Positions 1-9,115 of a stretch of 64,000 nucleotides of DNA are shown here, in pieces. The stretch's first letter is position 1. Each line of letters opens with the position of its first letter. This stretch comes from Candidatus Aminicenantes bacterium UBA1061 (GTDB taxonomy: Bacteria; Acidobacteriota; Aminicenantia; Aminicenantales; Saccharicenantaceae): assembly GCA_002316315.1 (NCBI GenBank), contig DCDG01000023.1, forward strand, positions 162,948 through 226,947. Reading direction: 5' to 3'. The notes beneath the pieces are model-generated. The model was not told the DNA's origin, did not search any database, and saw only the letters and a program-made list of their open reading frames with translations. A program made the position numbers and the translations under genes.

Positions 1-268
1 ATGAGCTTTGGTTAGAAAAGAGAAAGTCTGACTTCATGGTTGGGATGAGCCTTTTGTATTTATTATTTTATTATTTGATCATTTAGCAGCAGGTGCGCCA
101 AGCCATCTACAATTCTGGCCGAGGTCGATTAACCTATCTTGCTGGGAATTAAAGCTACCAATGGAACTCTTTATATCGACCGGGCAGATAAGTTATAATT
201 CACATAAATCATAATCGCAGAAAGAAGAAGGGATTGTTAGTTTTTATTTCTATCCAAGGAGTCCTGAG
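1..268. other. Intergenic, no gene seen; possible -10 box
   Basis: No reading frame of useful length with a ribosome site was found here. A perfect TATAAT lies at 194-199 on the + strand, about 70 bases before the ATPase start, but the bases where a -35 box should be (171-176) are a poor match. A good Shine-Dalgarno AAGGA sits at 256-260. Short peptide-like stretches around 90-195 could be remnants of an older gene but cannot be assigned. Confidence 0.4.
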
Positions 269-2689
269 ATGAATCCTGTCTATGAAAAACTTGGCCTTTT
301 TTATCTTGGAAAAGAAGTTGATCCTGAGACCTTAGCCCTGAAACCCGGCTATCTCCTGTATGATTCCAAGGATCTGGTTACTCATGCCGTCTGCGTCGGC
401 ATGACCGGCAGCGGCAAAACCGGATTATGTGTTGGCCTGCTGGAAGAGGCCGGGCTGGATGGCATCCCGGCCATCATTGTTGACCCCAAAGGTGACCTGG
501 GTAATCTCAAGCTTCTTTTCCCTGACCTGAAGCCTGAAGACTTCCGTCCCTGGATTGATGAAGAAGAAGCGGGCCGAAAAAGCCTTACCGCCGATGAATA
601 CGCCCGCCAGCAAGCCGAATTGTGGAAAAAGGGACTGACTGAATGGGACCAGGATCAGGGGCTAATCAGAAGGCTCCTGGAGACAGTTGATATCTCCATC
701 TATACCCCTGGGAGTCAGGCTGGCCTACCTTTATCTATCCTCAAATCATTTGATGTCCCGCCGCCAGCCATACTCGATGATCCAGAAGCTCTCAGCGAAA
801 ATGTTTCCTCCACCGTCTCCGGCCTGCTTGGATTATTAGGCATTCAGGCTGATCCCCTTCAGAGCCGCGAACACATTCTGCTTTCCAACCTGCTTCATTC
901 TGCCTGGAAAGACGGTCAAGGGCTGGACCTCCCTGCTCTTATCCAGCAAATTCAGAATCCACCTTTGAAGCGAATCGGGATTTTTGAACTGGATTCATTT
1001 TATCCGGCTGCAGACCGTTTCAAGCTGGCTATGATGTTAAATAATCTTCTGGCCGCCCCGGGCTTTGAATCCTGGCTGACCGGCGATCCTCTTGATATTG
1101 GCTCTCTTCTCTACACACCGGCCGGAAAGCCGAGGCTCAGTATCATCTCCATTGCTCATCTGCAGGAAGCCCAGAGAATGTTTTTTGTAACCATTCTTCT
1201 TAACCAGCTTCTGGGCTGGGTCAGGCAGCAGCCGGGAACTTCTTCTCTCCGGGCTATATTTTACATGGATGAAATCTTCGGATTTTTCCCACCAGTTAGC
1301 GAGCCGCCGGCTAAAAGGCCTCTGCTGACCCTGCTCAAACAGGCCAGGGCTTTCGGGCTTGGTTTAGTCCTGACTACTCAGAACCCGGTTGATCTTGATT
1401 ATAAAGGCCTGGCTAATGCCGGGACCTGGTTTATTGGGAGGCTGCAGACTGAACAGGACAAGAACCGCTTGCTCCAGGGATTATCCGGTGTGGCCGGCAG
1501 CCTGAATATGGAGCAGGTCTCTGACCTGATCAGTCGCCTGAAGAGCCGGGTCTTCCTTCTCCATAACGTGCACGAAGATAAACCGGTCCTGATGACGACC
1601 AGATGGACTCTTTCCTACCTGCGCGGTCCGATGACCAGGCAGCAAATCATGGAAGTTATGAAGGATAAAAAGACCCAGGCTGCCGCCTCTGGAGCTTTTG
1701 CCGCTAAAGAAATTGCTAAAAAGACGGTGAGCTCAACAGCCGCCAGGCTCAACCAGTTAAAACCTTCTCTACCGCCTGATGTGCCGGAGCTTTATCTGCC
1801 TGTTCGGCGTCGGGTCTCATCGCCGGCTAATCTGACTTACCATCCAGCCCTGGCTGCTTTTGGACAGGTAGCTTTCTTTGATAACCGGCTGGGAATTTCT
1901 CAGGTTTCAGAGGTGGCTCATTACGTTGAACTGACTGACGAAGTTATGGGTTTACTCTGGGATAAATCTCTTCCTCTACCCTATAGATTTGAAGCTCTTG
2001 ATCGGGAACCAGCAGCTGGAGCCAGTTTTCTTTCCCTCTCGTCCCGTTCTCTTTCGCTCTTAAAATCAGCTGGAAATGATTATCTTGATTACCTGCTCAG
2101 AAACTATCAGCTTACACTCTGGAAAAGCAACCTCTTAAAGGCGATGTCCAAACCAGGTGAATCAGAAGCAGATTTCCGGATCCGGTTAAGCCAGCTGGCC
2201 CGGGAAAAACGGGATGAAGCTCTCCAGAAACTGAGGCAGAAATATGCTTCCAAAATCAGTGCACTGGAGAAGCAGTATTTGACTGCTCAGCAGCGTCTGC
2301 AGAGAGAAGAGGAACAATATAAAGAGAAGGTCGCTCAGAGCGCCATCTCGGCCGGGGCCACTATTTTCGGAGCTATCCTCGGCCGTAAATCCTATCAAGT
2401 AGGCCGGGCTACTACCACTGCCAGGAGCGCCAGCCGGGCTTATTACGAAAAAATGGATATAAAAAGAGCTCAAGAACAGGTGGAACTGACTCGGACCAGA
2501 CTGGAAGAAATGGAAAAAGAACTCCAGCGAGAAGCAGACCAAATAGTCAGCCTCTACGATCCAGCCCGCGAACAGCTGGAAACCGTTGCCCTGAGACCAA
2601 AGAAAAAAGACCTGGTTCTAATCTGGTCTGGCCTTCTCTGGTTGCCTGTCTGGCATCTGGCCTCAGGCAGCCTGGAGCCAGGTTTCTGA
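269..2689 (+). CDS. HerA/FtsK-superfamily ATP-binding protein with C-terminal coiled coil
   Basis: An 806-residue P-loop ATPase of the HerA/DUF87-like group. Walker A is GMTGSGKT near residues 44-51, followed by IIVDPKGD. A Walker B-like AIFYMDEIFGF lies near residue 330, followed by LLKQARAFGLGLVLTTQNP, typical of hexameric DNA-pumping ATPases. Residues about 640-770 are rich in Glu, Lys, Gln and Arg and look like a long coiled coil, interrupted by a small Gly/Ala-rich hydrophobic patch (AISAGATIFGAILG). The tail is hydrophobic. The start ATG has AAGGA eight bases upstream. No NurA nuclease, SIR2 or other usual HerA partner is adjacent. Function is inferred only as ATP-driven DNA or protein handling; the family is often annotated simply as ATP-binding protein. 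Confidence 0.8.
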   Translation: MNPVYEKLGLFYLGKEVDPETLALKPGYLLYDSKDLVTHAVCVGMTGSGKTGLCVGLLEEAGLDGIPAIIVDPKGDLGNLKLLFPDLKPEDFRPWIDEEEAGRKSLTADEYARQQAELWKKGLTEWDQDQGLIRRLLETVDISIYTPGSQAGLPLSILKSFDVPPPAILDDPEALSENVSSTVSGLLGLLGIQADPLQSREHILLSNLLHSAWKDGQGLDLPALIQQIQNPPLKRIGIFELDSFYPAADRFKLAMMLNNLLAAPGFESWLTGDPLDIGSLLYTPAGKPRLSIISIAHLQEAQRMFFVTILLNQLLGWVRQQPGTSSLRAIFYMDEIFGFFPPVSEPPAKRPLLTLLKQARAFGLGLVLTTQNPVDLDYKGLANAGTWFIGRLQTEQDKNRLLQGLSGVAGSLNMEQVSDLISRLKSRVFLLHNVHEDKPVLMTTRWTLSYLRGPMTRQQIMEVMKDKKTQAAASGAFAAKEIAKKTVSSTAARLNQLKPSLPPDVPELYLPVRRRVSSPANLTYHPALAAFGQVAFFDNRLGISQVSEVAHYVELTDEVMGLLWDKSLPLPYRFEALDREPAAGASFLSLSSRSLSLLKSAGNDYLDYLLRNYQLTLWKSNLLKAMSKPGESEADFRIRLSQLAREKRDEALQKLRQKYASKISALEKQYLTAQQRLQREEEQYKEKVAQSAISAGATIFGAILGRKSYQVGRATTTARSASRAYYEKMDIKRAQEQVELTRTRLEEMEKELQREADQIVSLYDPAREQLETVALRPKKKDLVLIWSGLLWLPVWHLASGSLEPGF

Positions 2690-2987
2690 CCGGGTCGCTT
2701 TTATTTTTTTTTGATAACCGGGTGGTATTTTTATTCCAATTTCAGTCTTTCCTGATCCTTTCATTCAGAACATTATTTTCTTGACAGTTATCTTCTTTAA
2801 GTTATACTCTCGGAAATGGGAGAAGGGTAACATCAATGCAATGTGCCTGGGCGCAAAAAATCTGTTGACGGTCAATCGTCCCTGCCAGGCTAATCTTAAG
2901 GTTGTTAAACAGGGCTGACTAATCTTAAGGATTTTAATTTGGGGCATTAGTGCTGGCCAGAAAACGTCTTTCTAGTTTAAGGAGGGC
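2690..2987. other. Intergenic region downstream of the ATPase
   Basis: A T-rich run (2701-2712) follows the ATPase stop and may end its transcript, although the stem before it is weak. The rest holds the promoter at 2781-2808 and the 5' leader of the small genes that follow. Confidence 0.35.
2781..2808 (+). promoter_or_regulatory. Sigma-70-type promoter for the lysine-rich small gene
   Basis: A perfect TTGACA (2781-2786) is separated by 16 bases from TATACT (2803-2808). It points toward the 60-residue gene at 3115, leaving a leader of about 300 bases that contains a possible 36-codon frame. It is one of the best promoter matches in the window. Confidence 0.6.
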
Positions 2988-3098
2988 ATGATTCACATCA
3001 TCACAGACTTGATCATCCAGCTGGTTAACAGTGCTCTGGGCAGGAACAAGGCCAGCACCGATTGTCAGGCTGTTGGCCATGAATTAAATATAACTTGA
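2988..3098 (+). CDS. Possible 36-residue leader ORF
   Basis: An ATG at 2988 follows AAGGAGG at 2979-2985, but only two bases separate them, which is tight. The frame encodes 36 residues beginning MIHIITDLIIQLVNS, amphipathic or hydrophobic at the N-terminus. Its stop TGA (3096-3098) overlaps the Shine-Dalgarno of the next gene, a layout that permits translational coupling. No family is recognised. It may be a real small gene, a regulatory leader peptide, or chance. Confidence 0.3.
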   Translation: MIHIITDLIIQLVNSALGRNKASTDCQAVGHELNIT

Positions 3099-3114
3099 AA
3101 GGAGGATATTGACC

Positions 3115-3297
3115 ATGAAGAGAACAACTCACCGCAGTGTTAAGGGGACTAAACTTTATGCGGTGCGCGATGAAAAAGGCCGTTTTGTGGACATCCAGAC
3201 TTACAAGCGGGCTCATGCTGCCGATCTGAAGCGCAAAAGCAAGGCTGAGGCTGCAGCTAAAGCCAAGAAGACAACAAAAACAACGAAGAAAAAATAG
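3115..3297 (+). CDS. Small basic lysine-rich protein, 60 residues
   Basis: The N-terminal half (MKRTTHRSVKGTKLYAVRDE, then KGRFVDIQTYKRAH) looks like a compact conserved domain. The C-terminal half is an Ala/Lys/Thr tail of the kind found in histone-like proteins. The start is taken at ATG 3115 because AAAGGAGG (3097-3104) is correctly spaced for it; an upstream in-frame TTG at 3109 is too close to that site. A strong promoter lies about 300 bases upstream. The charge suggests nucleic-acid binding, but this is inference; the protein resembles short uncharacterised proteins rather than a named family. Confidence 0.75.
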   Translation: MKRTTHRSVKGTKLYAVRDEKGRFVDIQTYKRAHAADLKRKSKAEAAAKAKKTTKTTKKK

Positions 3298-3367
3298 AAA
3301 CGATTTACTGTTTGAAATGACCAATTAAAAAGCTCTGCTTTGGGGCAAGAAGGGGTAGTTTTTCCCA

Positions 3368-5584
3368 CTAGGGCCTGATGGAGAGGGTGATTTTAAAGAC
3401 GCCCCGGTCACCAGCCGCATAGAAGCGGCTGTTTGGATCCCACCTTTTTTCCCAGTTACTGTTGTAAATTAAATAAATAAAGTTGCCCGGCTTAACTTCC
3501 CAGCGGAAACGGGCGCTCCAGCCCAGAAGATGCGAGACGCTATCGTACTGAAGATAATTCATAAATCCCAGATCAGGTGAAAAATAAAAATCCAGCTTGA
3601 ACTGATATACGTTTTCATCTATTTTACCTTCAGGCAGAGTTCCCCTGACAATTTCAGTATTAAAAGACGTATCAATATTGCCGCGCCAGTGATAGGTCAA
3701 TCCAGCCGAAAAATCACCATAATGACCTGAGTAAAACTGCCCAACGGTATAGTTGAGGTTTAACGATACCGGCCGATGAGGAGCGGTATTAAAGCTCAAT
3801 CTGGCGTTGGTAAAGTTGTAAGGCCCGGCTGGCAGAATTGTTCCCGGGGCCACCTCAAAATCGTAGGGCAAGACATCCTTGTTGACCACCACATTGGCTG
3901 TAAATTGTTCGCCTGCCTCAGTTCTAAAGCTTAAAGGTGTAAAGGTCAGACGGCTGGTTTCCAGACTGCCGTCCAGTTTCCAGTAGAAATCACCGCTGGC
4001 CTGAAAGAAAAACTGCCTGATCACTCGATCGAGCCAGCCCCGCTGTGGACGCGGATTGTACCCGAGCTGCAAATAAAAAGTCTGGATGGCCGGTCTCATC
4101 ATGTAACCAACACCGGGGTCAAGAGCTTCGCCATAGTAGGCATAGGTAGATTCGATGTCAATAAGATCATTTGGATAATTCGCCCGGAAGCCAAACCCAT
4201 GGTGGCGGCCTGGTTCATCATTCCAGTTATAAGCAGCCCAGGCGGCCAGCCAGAGATTTTTGCTGCCGGCAAAGCGAGAGGTGGCATAATTTATATCAAA
4301 ACCAACCAGGCTATTATTATCTCCGGTGGGGCTGCCGTTGGTAAAAATTATTCCGATTTTGCTTTCTTCCAGAAAGTCATAAGTTACCCGGCCGGCGAAT
4401 AGATTAGTTCGGGGCAGCGGGTCAGATTCTTCCATCTCCATATCAAGCATGGCCAGATTGAATTTCCCTATTTTCCCGTAGAGCTTGGCTCCAAAATCAA
4501 TTGGCACCTGTTGCCCTTGATAAAGGCCAATCCGACGGCTGAAAAAGGGGGAAAAGCTAACACTTGAACTGAAGTTAAAAGTTTCCGAACCCTCTAAGAA
4601 AAACATTCTTTTTTCCGGGTAAAACAATGGAAAACGGGTCAGGTTAAGACGCCGGTCATCAACTTCAGTTTCAGCAAAATCAGTATTATAGGTAAAGGCG
4701 GCGACGAGATTAGGAGTAATATTCTTGTAAATATCCAGTCCGGCCTGAGAGTCCCAGTCATAGTGGCTATTATCGGGCTGATGTTGATTCTGGGTGGCTA
4801 CCAGACCATAAGGACGGATGGTAATTCCCAGCCCCTGTTTAATGTCTGAAATACCTTCGAGCTCAGCCGCCATCATCGGATTATTAAAATTAGCATCCCA
4901 GGAAATACCTGAGAGGCGATCGGTCTCCTGTTTGCGGGCGATATAGCGCTCGACATTCAAACCCCAGGCCGGCAGGTCTTTTTTAAAAGAAATCGTTTTA
5001 AAGGGAATTTTCATTTCGGCTGACCAGCCATCGGCCAGGATTTTTGCCCGGCCTTCCCAGATGCCATCCCAGTTCAAACTGGCATTGCCACCCGAGACCA
5101 GGCCCTCGCTGCGGGCCCCTCTCGGATTGATATAAAAAATGTAAGCTGTCCTTTTGTCCAGGAAAGGATCGATTAAAACCCTGACAATATCGTTACTGGT
5201 GCTGGTCCCCTGTCTGCTGCCGTACATTCCATGGCTTTCACCAGTCTGGTCATGGGAAAGCGAATTAGCAGCAATTTTTCCCGGCTCACTATCATAACAA
5301 TAAATACCAATATAAAGATTGGTTTCGTCATAAAGTACCCTTAGCTCGGTTTTCTCTGTTGGTTCATTTCCCGGAGAAGGCTCAACCATTTTGAAGCCAG
5401 AGAAAGGCTCAGCCAGTTTCCAGACTTCATCGGCGAGAAGTCCATCAAGATGAGGCCCCTTTTCGACCTTAACTGCCTTCAGTTTTATAGCCGAATCTGG
5501 CTGGGCAGAAAAACCCGGGGAGGGAATAATAGCAGTAAGAATCAACCCTAAAAAGATAAAAAGACAATATCTGCTTCTGTTCAT
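3368..5584 (-). CDS. DUF5916 family protein with N-terminal CBM9-like domain (outer-membrane barrel)
   Basis: 738 residues with a signal peptide of about 26 residues ending FSAQP. Residues 30-230 read as a carbohydrate-binding family 9-like beta-sandwich (DGLLADEVWKLAEPFSGF, then LRVLYDETNLYIGIYCYD). The remainder is the DUF5916 region, rich in alternating aromatic beta-strands and containing FPEKRMFFLEGSETF-type sequence (here FYPEKRMFFLEGSE). The last strand ends with a short charged-aromatic motif, as expected for an outer-membrane barrel. The family is commonly annotated near carbohydrate or peptide utilisation genes, but the substrate is unknown. A good promoter lies at 5708-5736. Confidence 0.8.
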   Translation of the reverse strand: MNRSRYCLFIFLGLILTAIIPSPGFSAQPDSAIKLKAVKVEKGPHLDGLLADEVWKLAEPFSGFKMVEPSPGNEPTEKTELRVLYDETNLYIGIYCYDSEPGKIAANSLSHDQTGESHGMYGSRQGTSTSNDIVRVLIDPFLDKRTAYIFYINPRGARSEGLVSGGNASLNWDGIWEGRAKILADGWSAEMKIPFKTISFKKDLPAWGLNVERYIARKQETDRLSGISWDANFNNPMMAAELEGISDIKQGLGITIRPYGLVATQNQHQPDNSHYDWDSQAGLDIYKNITPNLVAAFTYNTDFAETEVDDRRLNLTRFPLFYPEKRMFFLEGSETFNFSSSVSFSPFFSRRIGLYQGQQVPIDFGAKLYGKIGKFNLAMLDMEMEESDPLPRTNLFAGRVTYDFLEESKIGIIFTNGSPTGDNNSLVGFDINYATSRFAGSKNLWLAAWAAYNWNDEPGRHHGFGFRANYPNDLIDIESTYAYYGEALDPGVGYMMRPAIQTFYLQLGYNPRPQRGWLDRVIRQFFFQASGDFYWKLDGSLETSRLTFTPLSFRTEAGEQFTANVVVNKDVLPYDFEVAPGTILPAGPYNFTNARLSFNTAPHRPVSLNLNYTVGQFYSGHYGDFSAGLTYHWRGNIDTSFNTEIVRGTLPEGKIDENVYQFKLDFYFSPDLGFMNYLQYDSVSHLLGWSARFRWEVKPGNFIYLIYNSNWEKRWDPNSRFYAAGDRGVFKITLSIRP

Positions 5585-5707
5585 CGCCTCACCACTTAAA
5601 TTGAAATTAATTTCTTTTGTCCTGAATCTGGCCGGCTATTCAGCCTGGCCGCCTGTTTGATTTAAGACTTTTGATTTCAGCCGAATATCTTTCTAGATTA
5701 AAGACGA

Positions 5708-5736
5708 ATTATAAATGATAATCTTCCACTTGTCAG
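5708..5736 (-). promoter_or_regulatory. Promoter for the DUF5916 gene
   Basis: On the minus strand CTGACA (5731-5736) is followed after 17 bases by a perfect TATAAT (5708-5713). The predicted leader to the start codon at 5584 is about 115 bases. Confidence 0.6.
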
Positions 5737-6163
5737 TTAACAATTTGTTAAATGCAAAATTTAAAATGACAGTCAATGAATCTGTTTTTGAACAGTTACC
5801 AGCTGCTCGGCAATAAATGTTTAGTTCGAACTTCAGGGGAGAAGGCCTTGCCTCACCGGTCGGCCTGAGGCAGAAGCAACTCCATGGAGACCAACTGGCC
5901 TGTTACGCTTGCCCGGTTCGGTCAGAAACCGACCTCAAAGAACAAATCTTTCCAGACGGAGTTAAACTAAAAAGCCAAAAGTGGCTAAGCTTATACAGAC
6001 ACAACTTAAAAACGTTTTTTATCATTCGACACTTCATTTTAAGAGTTATCAACTAAATCTATTTTTCAAAAATCATAGCCAGCCCGACGCTCCAGCCTGT
6101 CGACGAAATCAGTCGGTCTGTGACCGATTACATCGGCCATAAAGTCAAGTGCTCCTTTCCATT
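5737..6163. other. Intergenic region, no confident gene
   Basis: The stretch holds a GC-richer block (about 5820-5950) with small inverted repeats (for example TCGGT/ACCGA around 5920) inside AT-rich flanks. A 79-codon + strand frame at 5817 has no Shine-Dalgarno and low-complexity composition, so it is not called. A short minus-strand frame at 6066-6140 is listed separately. Confidence 0.4.
6066..6140 (-). CDS. Possible 24-residue ORF after the secreted protein gene
   Basis: ATG at 6140 with AAAGGAG (6152-6158) 11 bases upstream, encoding 24 residues (MADVIGHRPTDF, then VDRLERRAGYDF). The peptide composition looks protein-like, and the same frame is open back to a TAA inside the 3' end of the neighbouring gene. 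It may be a real small gene or the C-terminal scrap of a lost one. Confidence 0.2.
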   Translation of the reverse strand: MADVIGHRPTDFVDRLERRAGYDF

Positions 6164-6613
6164 CTAATCTTTTATAAAGAGCTTTACGTAGTCCAGATTA
6201 CTCTGAAGCTTAGTGCGGCAGTCTTCAGTAGCTTCGGCTATGGCCAGACCTTCTTCCAGCAATTTTTTAGCCGGTTCTAAATTGGTCGTCGAATCCTGTT
6301 TATGCTGTTTGATAATCATATAGGCAGCGTTATTTTTTCCCCAGGCGACGAGATCCGGACGACCCAGCCCTTCAGCCTGACGAATATACTCGAGATAATA
6401 CTGCAGAGCTCTGGTGTAATCACCTTCAAGATCATATTTTTCAGCACTGGCCTTGGCCTGATTCCAGCTCTCCCAGGAAATCGGAAGCTGGGCCGCTTCC
6501 TGTACCTGCCGTGCCTGTTCTTCCTGGGCGGCGGCTTCTGATGCCAGAAATAATGGGCTGACCAGGCACAGACACAAAAAGACAGCCAGACTTAAATAAT
6601 TTAATTTTTTCAT
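6164..6613 (-). CDS. Small secreted TPR-like protein
   Basis: 149 residues with a clear signal peptide (hydrophobic residues 8-24, then ASEAAAQEEQ). The mature part is helical, with YDLEGDYTRALQYYLEYIRQ and GKNNAAYMIIKQ-like segments that resemble two or three tetratricopeptide-type helix pairs. A strong GGAGGAGG-type ribosome site precedes the ATG. The function is not recognisable; a periplasmic scaffold or adaptor role is a guess. Confidence 0.65.
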   Translation of the reverse strand: MKKLNYLSLAVFLCLCLVSPLFLASEAAAQEEQARQVQEAAQLPISWESWNQAKASAEKYDLEGDYTRALQYYLEYIRQAEGLGRPDLVAWGKNNAAYMIIKQHKQDSTTNLEPAKKLLEEGLAIAEATEDCRTKLQSNLDYVKLFIKD

Positions 6614-6924
6614 GTTTTGACCCTCCTCCTTCCTTGTTTCAGGGGATCTCCCGCCCTGATATTAACATTCTAAAACACCTTCTTCAAAATTACAAAAAAT
6701 ATTTGGGGCGAAGTGGGTTTCGATTTTGTCCTGTCCGAAATAAGAAAATGGTAAAGTCCCGGTCATGGGCATCCCCGTCCGTCCTCGCTCCACCAATCCC
6801 CCGTGGAGAAACCCTACCGCTGCGGGCGGGGCGGGGACACACCATGCCACCTTATCTTGCAAAGGGTAACCAATATTACAGAAAATGGGAAAGAACGCAC
6901 CAGATCAGAATTTTAATCCGGCAC
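6614..6924. other. Intergenic region with a GC-rich block
   Basis: The leader of the secreted TPR-like gene occupies the left end. A block at about 6770-6850 is markedly GC-richer than its surroundings and includes runs of C and G (GGGGACACACC-like). Frames through it have no ribosome site and no recognisable protein character. It may be a decayed repeat. Confidence 0.35.
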
Positions 6925-9090
6925 TTATTTTATCCCCATTTCTCCCAGCAGGTAGCCGGCACCACCCAGTTCCTGCAGAATCCACAAAGCATATCTGATA
7001 TCGACGCCAATTGATCGACTGAAATCATGGCTCCAGGTAAAATCATTGATAGTAGCTTCCCACGTCCGGTCAAAGTTGACTCCGACCAGTTCGCCATCAG
7101 CATTGATAATGGGGCTGCCGGAGTTGCCGCCGGTCGTATCAGCGCTGTAAAGCATACAGACTGAAACAGTTTTTAGTTCAGGATTAGTGAATCGGCCGAA
7201 TTCTTTCTGATTGATCAGCTCAAGAAGGGCAGGCGGTGTATCATAAGGTTCACGGCCGGTGGTTTTTTCGACCACTCCCTGGACAGTGGTAAATGGCTTG
7301 TAGAAGACAGCATCCCTGGGCTCATAGCCTTCCACCCTGCCATAGGTCAAACGAAGAGTGCCATTGGCATCCGGTATAAACTGCTGGCCAAGAAATTCCT
7401 GTCGGATATCAACCAGTTTGGCCTGCAGTTCATCCAGCTGACCTTTTCTTGTCCGGTTGGCTTCTTCCATTTTCAGGTATTCGGGATAAAGGGTTAGGGC
7501 CAGCTTCAGCATCGAATCATCAATTTGCTTCAGGTCAGCCGGCTTTCTGTCCCAGAGAGTATTGATAAATTCTAAATCCTGCATTCTGGTCTTCTTTAAG
7601 ATGTCATTGGCAATTTCATCCAGATTGCTTCCACTCGAAACCAACTGCCTGAGTCCTTCAATTTTCTGATTGTCGGGAAGAGCCTTAGCTTTTTTTAGAA
7701 GCTCCTTAAAAATAGCTAAATCAGTTGGCAGGTAGAAACTTGTTCTCATAGTCAGCGGCAGCCGCTGTTTGATCCGGCTAAAATTCCTGTCCATATAAGC
7801 AGCATTTCTTTCCAGATCTGGCTTCTGACGCTCATGGGCAGCTTCCACCACGGTCATGGCGTTTTGAAATAAAATAACCGAGCGTCTTAAATTATCCAGA
7901 ACAAAACTTCTGGGATAGCCAAGCTCCATTTCTTTGTAGATTTTTTCGAGAGATGACAGGATCTCGCCATAAGCAGCCTGACGCTTCGGATCAGCCTGGA
8001 TGAAAGCCTTCAGGGCCTCTTCCTCCTGCTGCTTTTGGGCCAAATAATTCAAGCGCTGGAGACCGGCCAGTTTGCCGCGATAATTTTTCATAGTGTTGGC
8101 CAGGCCTTTGATCCTTGAGTCGTGCTTGAGAGCTACCTCGCGGCTGGTTTTACTCATCTCTTCCATCAGGTTAATCTGCCATTCATACCAGTCGGCCACG
8201 GCTGGCATCCGGACATTCTGCTCATAAGCTATGTAGCTGGCCGGCAGATGGCGGTAAGTGCGGCCAGGGTAGCCCAGCAGAAAAACAAAATCTCCCTCTT
8301 TGACTCCGGATGGATTTATCTTTAAATAAGTCTTGGGACGGAATGGCACGTTATTCGGGCTGTATTCAGCCGGCTTTCCGTCAGGTCCGACATAAGCACG
8401 CATAAGGGTAAAATCACCGGTGTGACGCGGCCACATCCAGTTATCATCCTCTCCGCCAAAATTTCCAACAGCCAGCGGCGGCACATAAACCAGCCGAATG
8501 TCCCGGAGATTGGTGTAAAGAAACAACCAGTAGGACTTGCCCGGAAACATTTCGGCCACTTCGGCTCGTTTGCCTGGATTGGCCTTCTCGGCAGCAGCTA
8601 CCAATTCCTTAATTTTTCTCTCAACAGCCTTGGTACGTTCAGCAGGACTCATTTTCTTTTTGACCACAGACAAAACTGCAGCTGAGACATCCTCAAATGA
8701 TTCGGTAATGCGAGCAGTCTGACCAGCCGCCGGAATTTCCTCAGCTCTTGTCCTGGCCAGAAAACCGTTTTTAAGATAATCTTTTTCGGGGGTACTGGCC
8801 GCCTGCACCGAGCCAAAAGCCACATGATGGTTGGTGATAATCAGCCCCTCTTCAGAAATGAACGAACCTGTAGCTCCAAGCTGAACAACCGCATAGAGCA
8901 AGCTTTGTTTGGACGGGTCATAAATAAGAGAGGGATCCATCCTCAGCCCCTTCTCGTGCAAATTAAGCTTCTGAATTTCACTGAGCGGCCACATGCCCTC
9001 ATCAGCCTGGACGGTTAAGCACAGGCTGGAAACAATTAAAAGCAGGACTAAAGTTGAAGTGACATTTTTGATGTTTATTAATTTTCTCAT
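6925..9090 (-). CDS. S46 family dipeptidyl peptidase, DPP11-like
   Basis: 721 residues with a signal peptide (about 1-29). The chymotrypsin-like catalytic motifs are visible: ITNHHV (His88/89) and GGNSGSP with the nucleophile Ser657. Eighteen residues after the serine is Arg675 (in FDRTWEA). In the S46 family this position is Arg in DPP11 enzymes, which prefer Asp/Glu at P1, and Gly in DPP7. The enzyme would remove dipeptides from the N-terminus of peptides in the periplasm. Its gene lies 25 bases after the mscS-type gene on the same strand and has an AGGAGG site. Specificity is inferred from one position. Confidence 0.88.
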   Translation of the reverse strand: MRKLINIKNVTSTLVLLLIVSSLCLTVQADEGMWPLSEIQKLNLHEKGLRMDPSLIYDPSKQSLLYAVVQLGATGSFISEEGLIITNHHVAFGSVQAASTPEKDYLKNGFLARTRAEEIPAAGQTARITESFEDVSAAVLSVVKKKMSPAERTKAVERKIKELVAAAEKANPGKRAEVAEMFPGKSYWLFLYTNLRDIRLVYVPPLAVGNFGGEDDNWMWPRHTGDFTLMRAYVGPDGKPAEYSPNNVPFRPKTYLKINPSGVKEGDFVFLLGYPGRTYRHLPASYIAYEQNVRMPAVADWYEWQINLMEEMSKTSREVALKHDSRIKGLANTMKNYRGKLAGLQRLNYLAQKQQEEEALKAFIQADPKRQAAYGEILSSLEKIYKEMELGYPRSFVLDNLRRSVILFQNAMTVVEAAHERQKPDLERNAAYMDRNFSRIKQRLPLTMRTSFYLPTDLAIFKELLKKAKALPDNQKIEGLRQLVSSGSNLDEIANDILKKTRMQDLEFINTLWDRKPADLKQIDDSMLKLALTLYPEYLKMEEANRTRKGQLDELQAKLVDIRQEFLGQQFIPDANGTLRLTYGRVEGYEPRDAVFYKPFTTVQGVVEKTTGREPYDTPPALLELINQKEFGRFTNPELKTVSVCMLYSADTTGGNSGSPIINADGELVGVNFDRTWEATINDFTWSHDFSRSIGVDIRYALWILQELGGAGYLLGEMGIK

Positions 9091-9115
9091 CAGAACCTCC
9101 TGTTTATATTCTTTT

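Noticed and set aside
5817..6056. 79-codon + strand frame in the intergenic region
   Set aside because: No ribosome site, no recognisable domain and mixed base composition across the frame; probably chance.
6662..6862. Minus-strand 66-codon frame across the GC-rich block
   Set aside because: Its sequence is dominated by the GC-rich block, has no ribosome site and no family resemblance.
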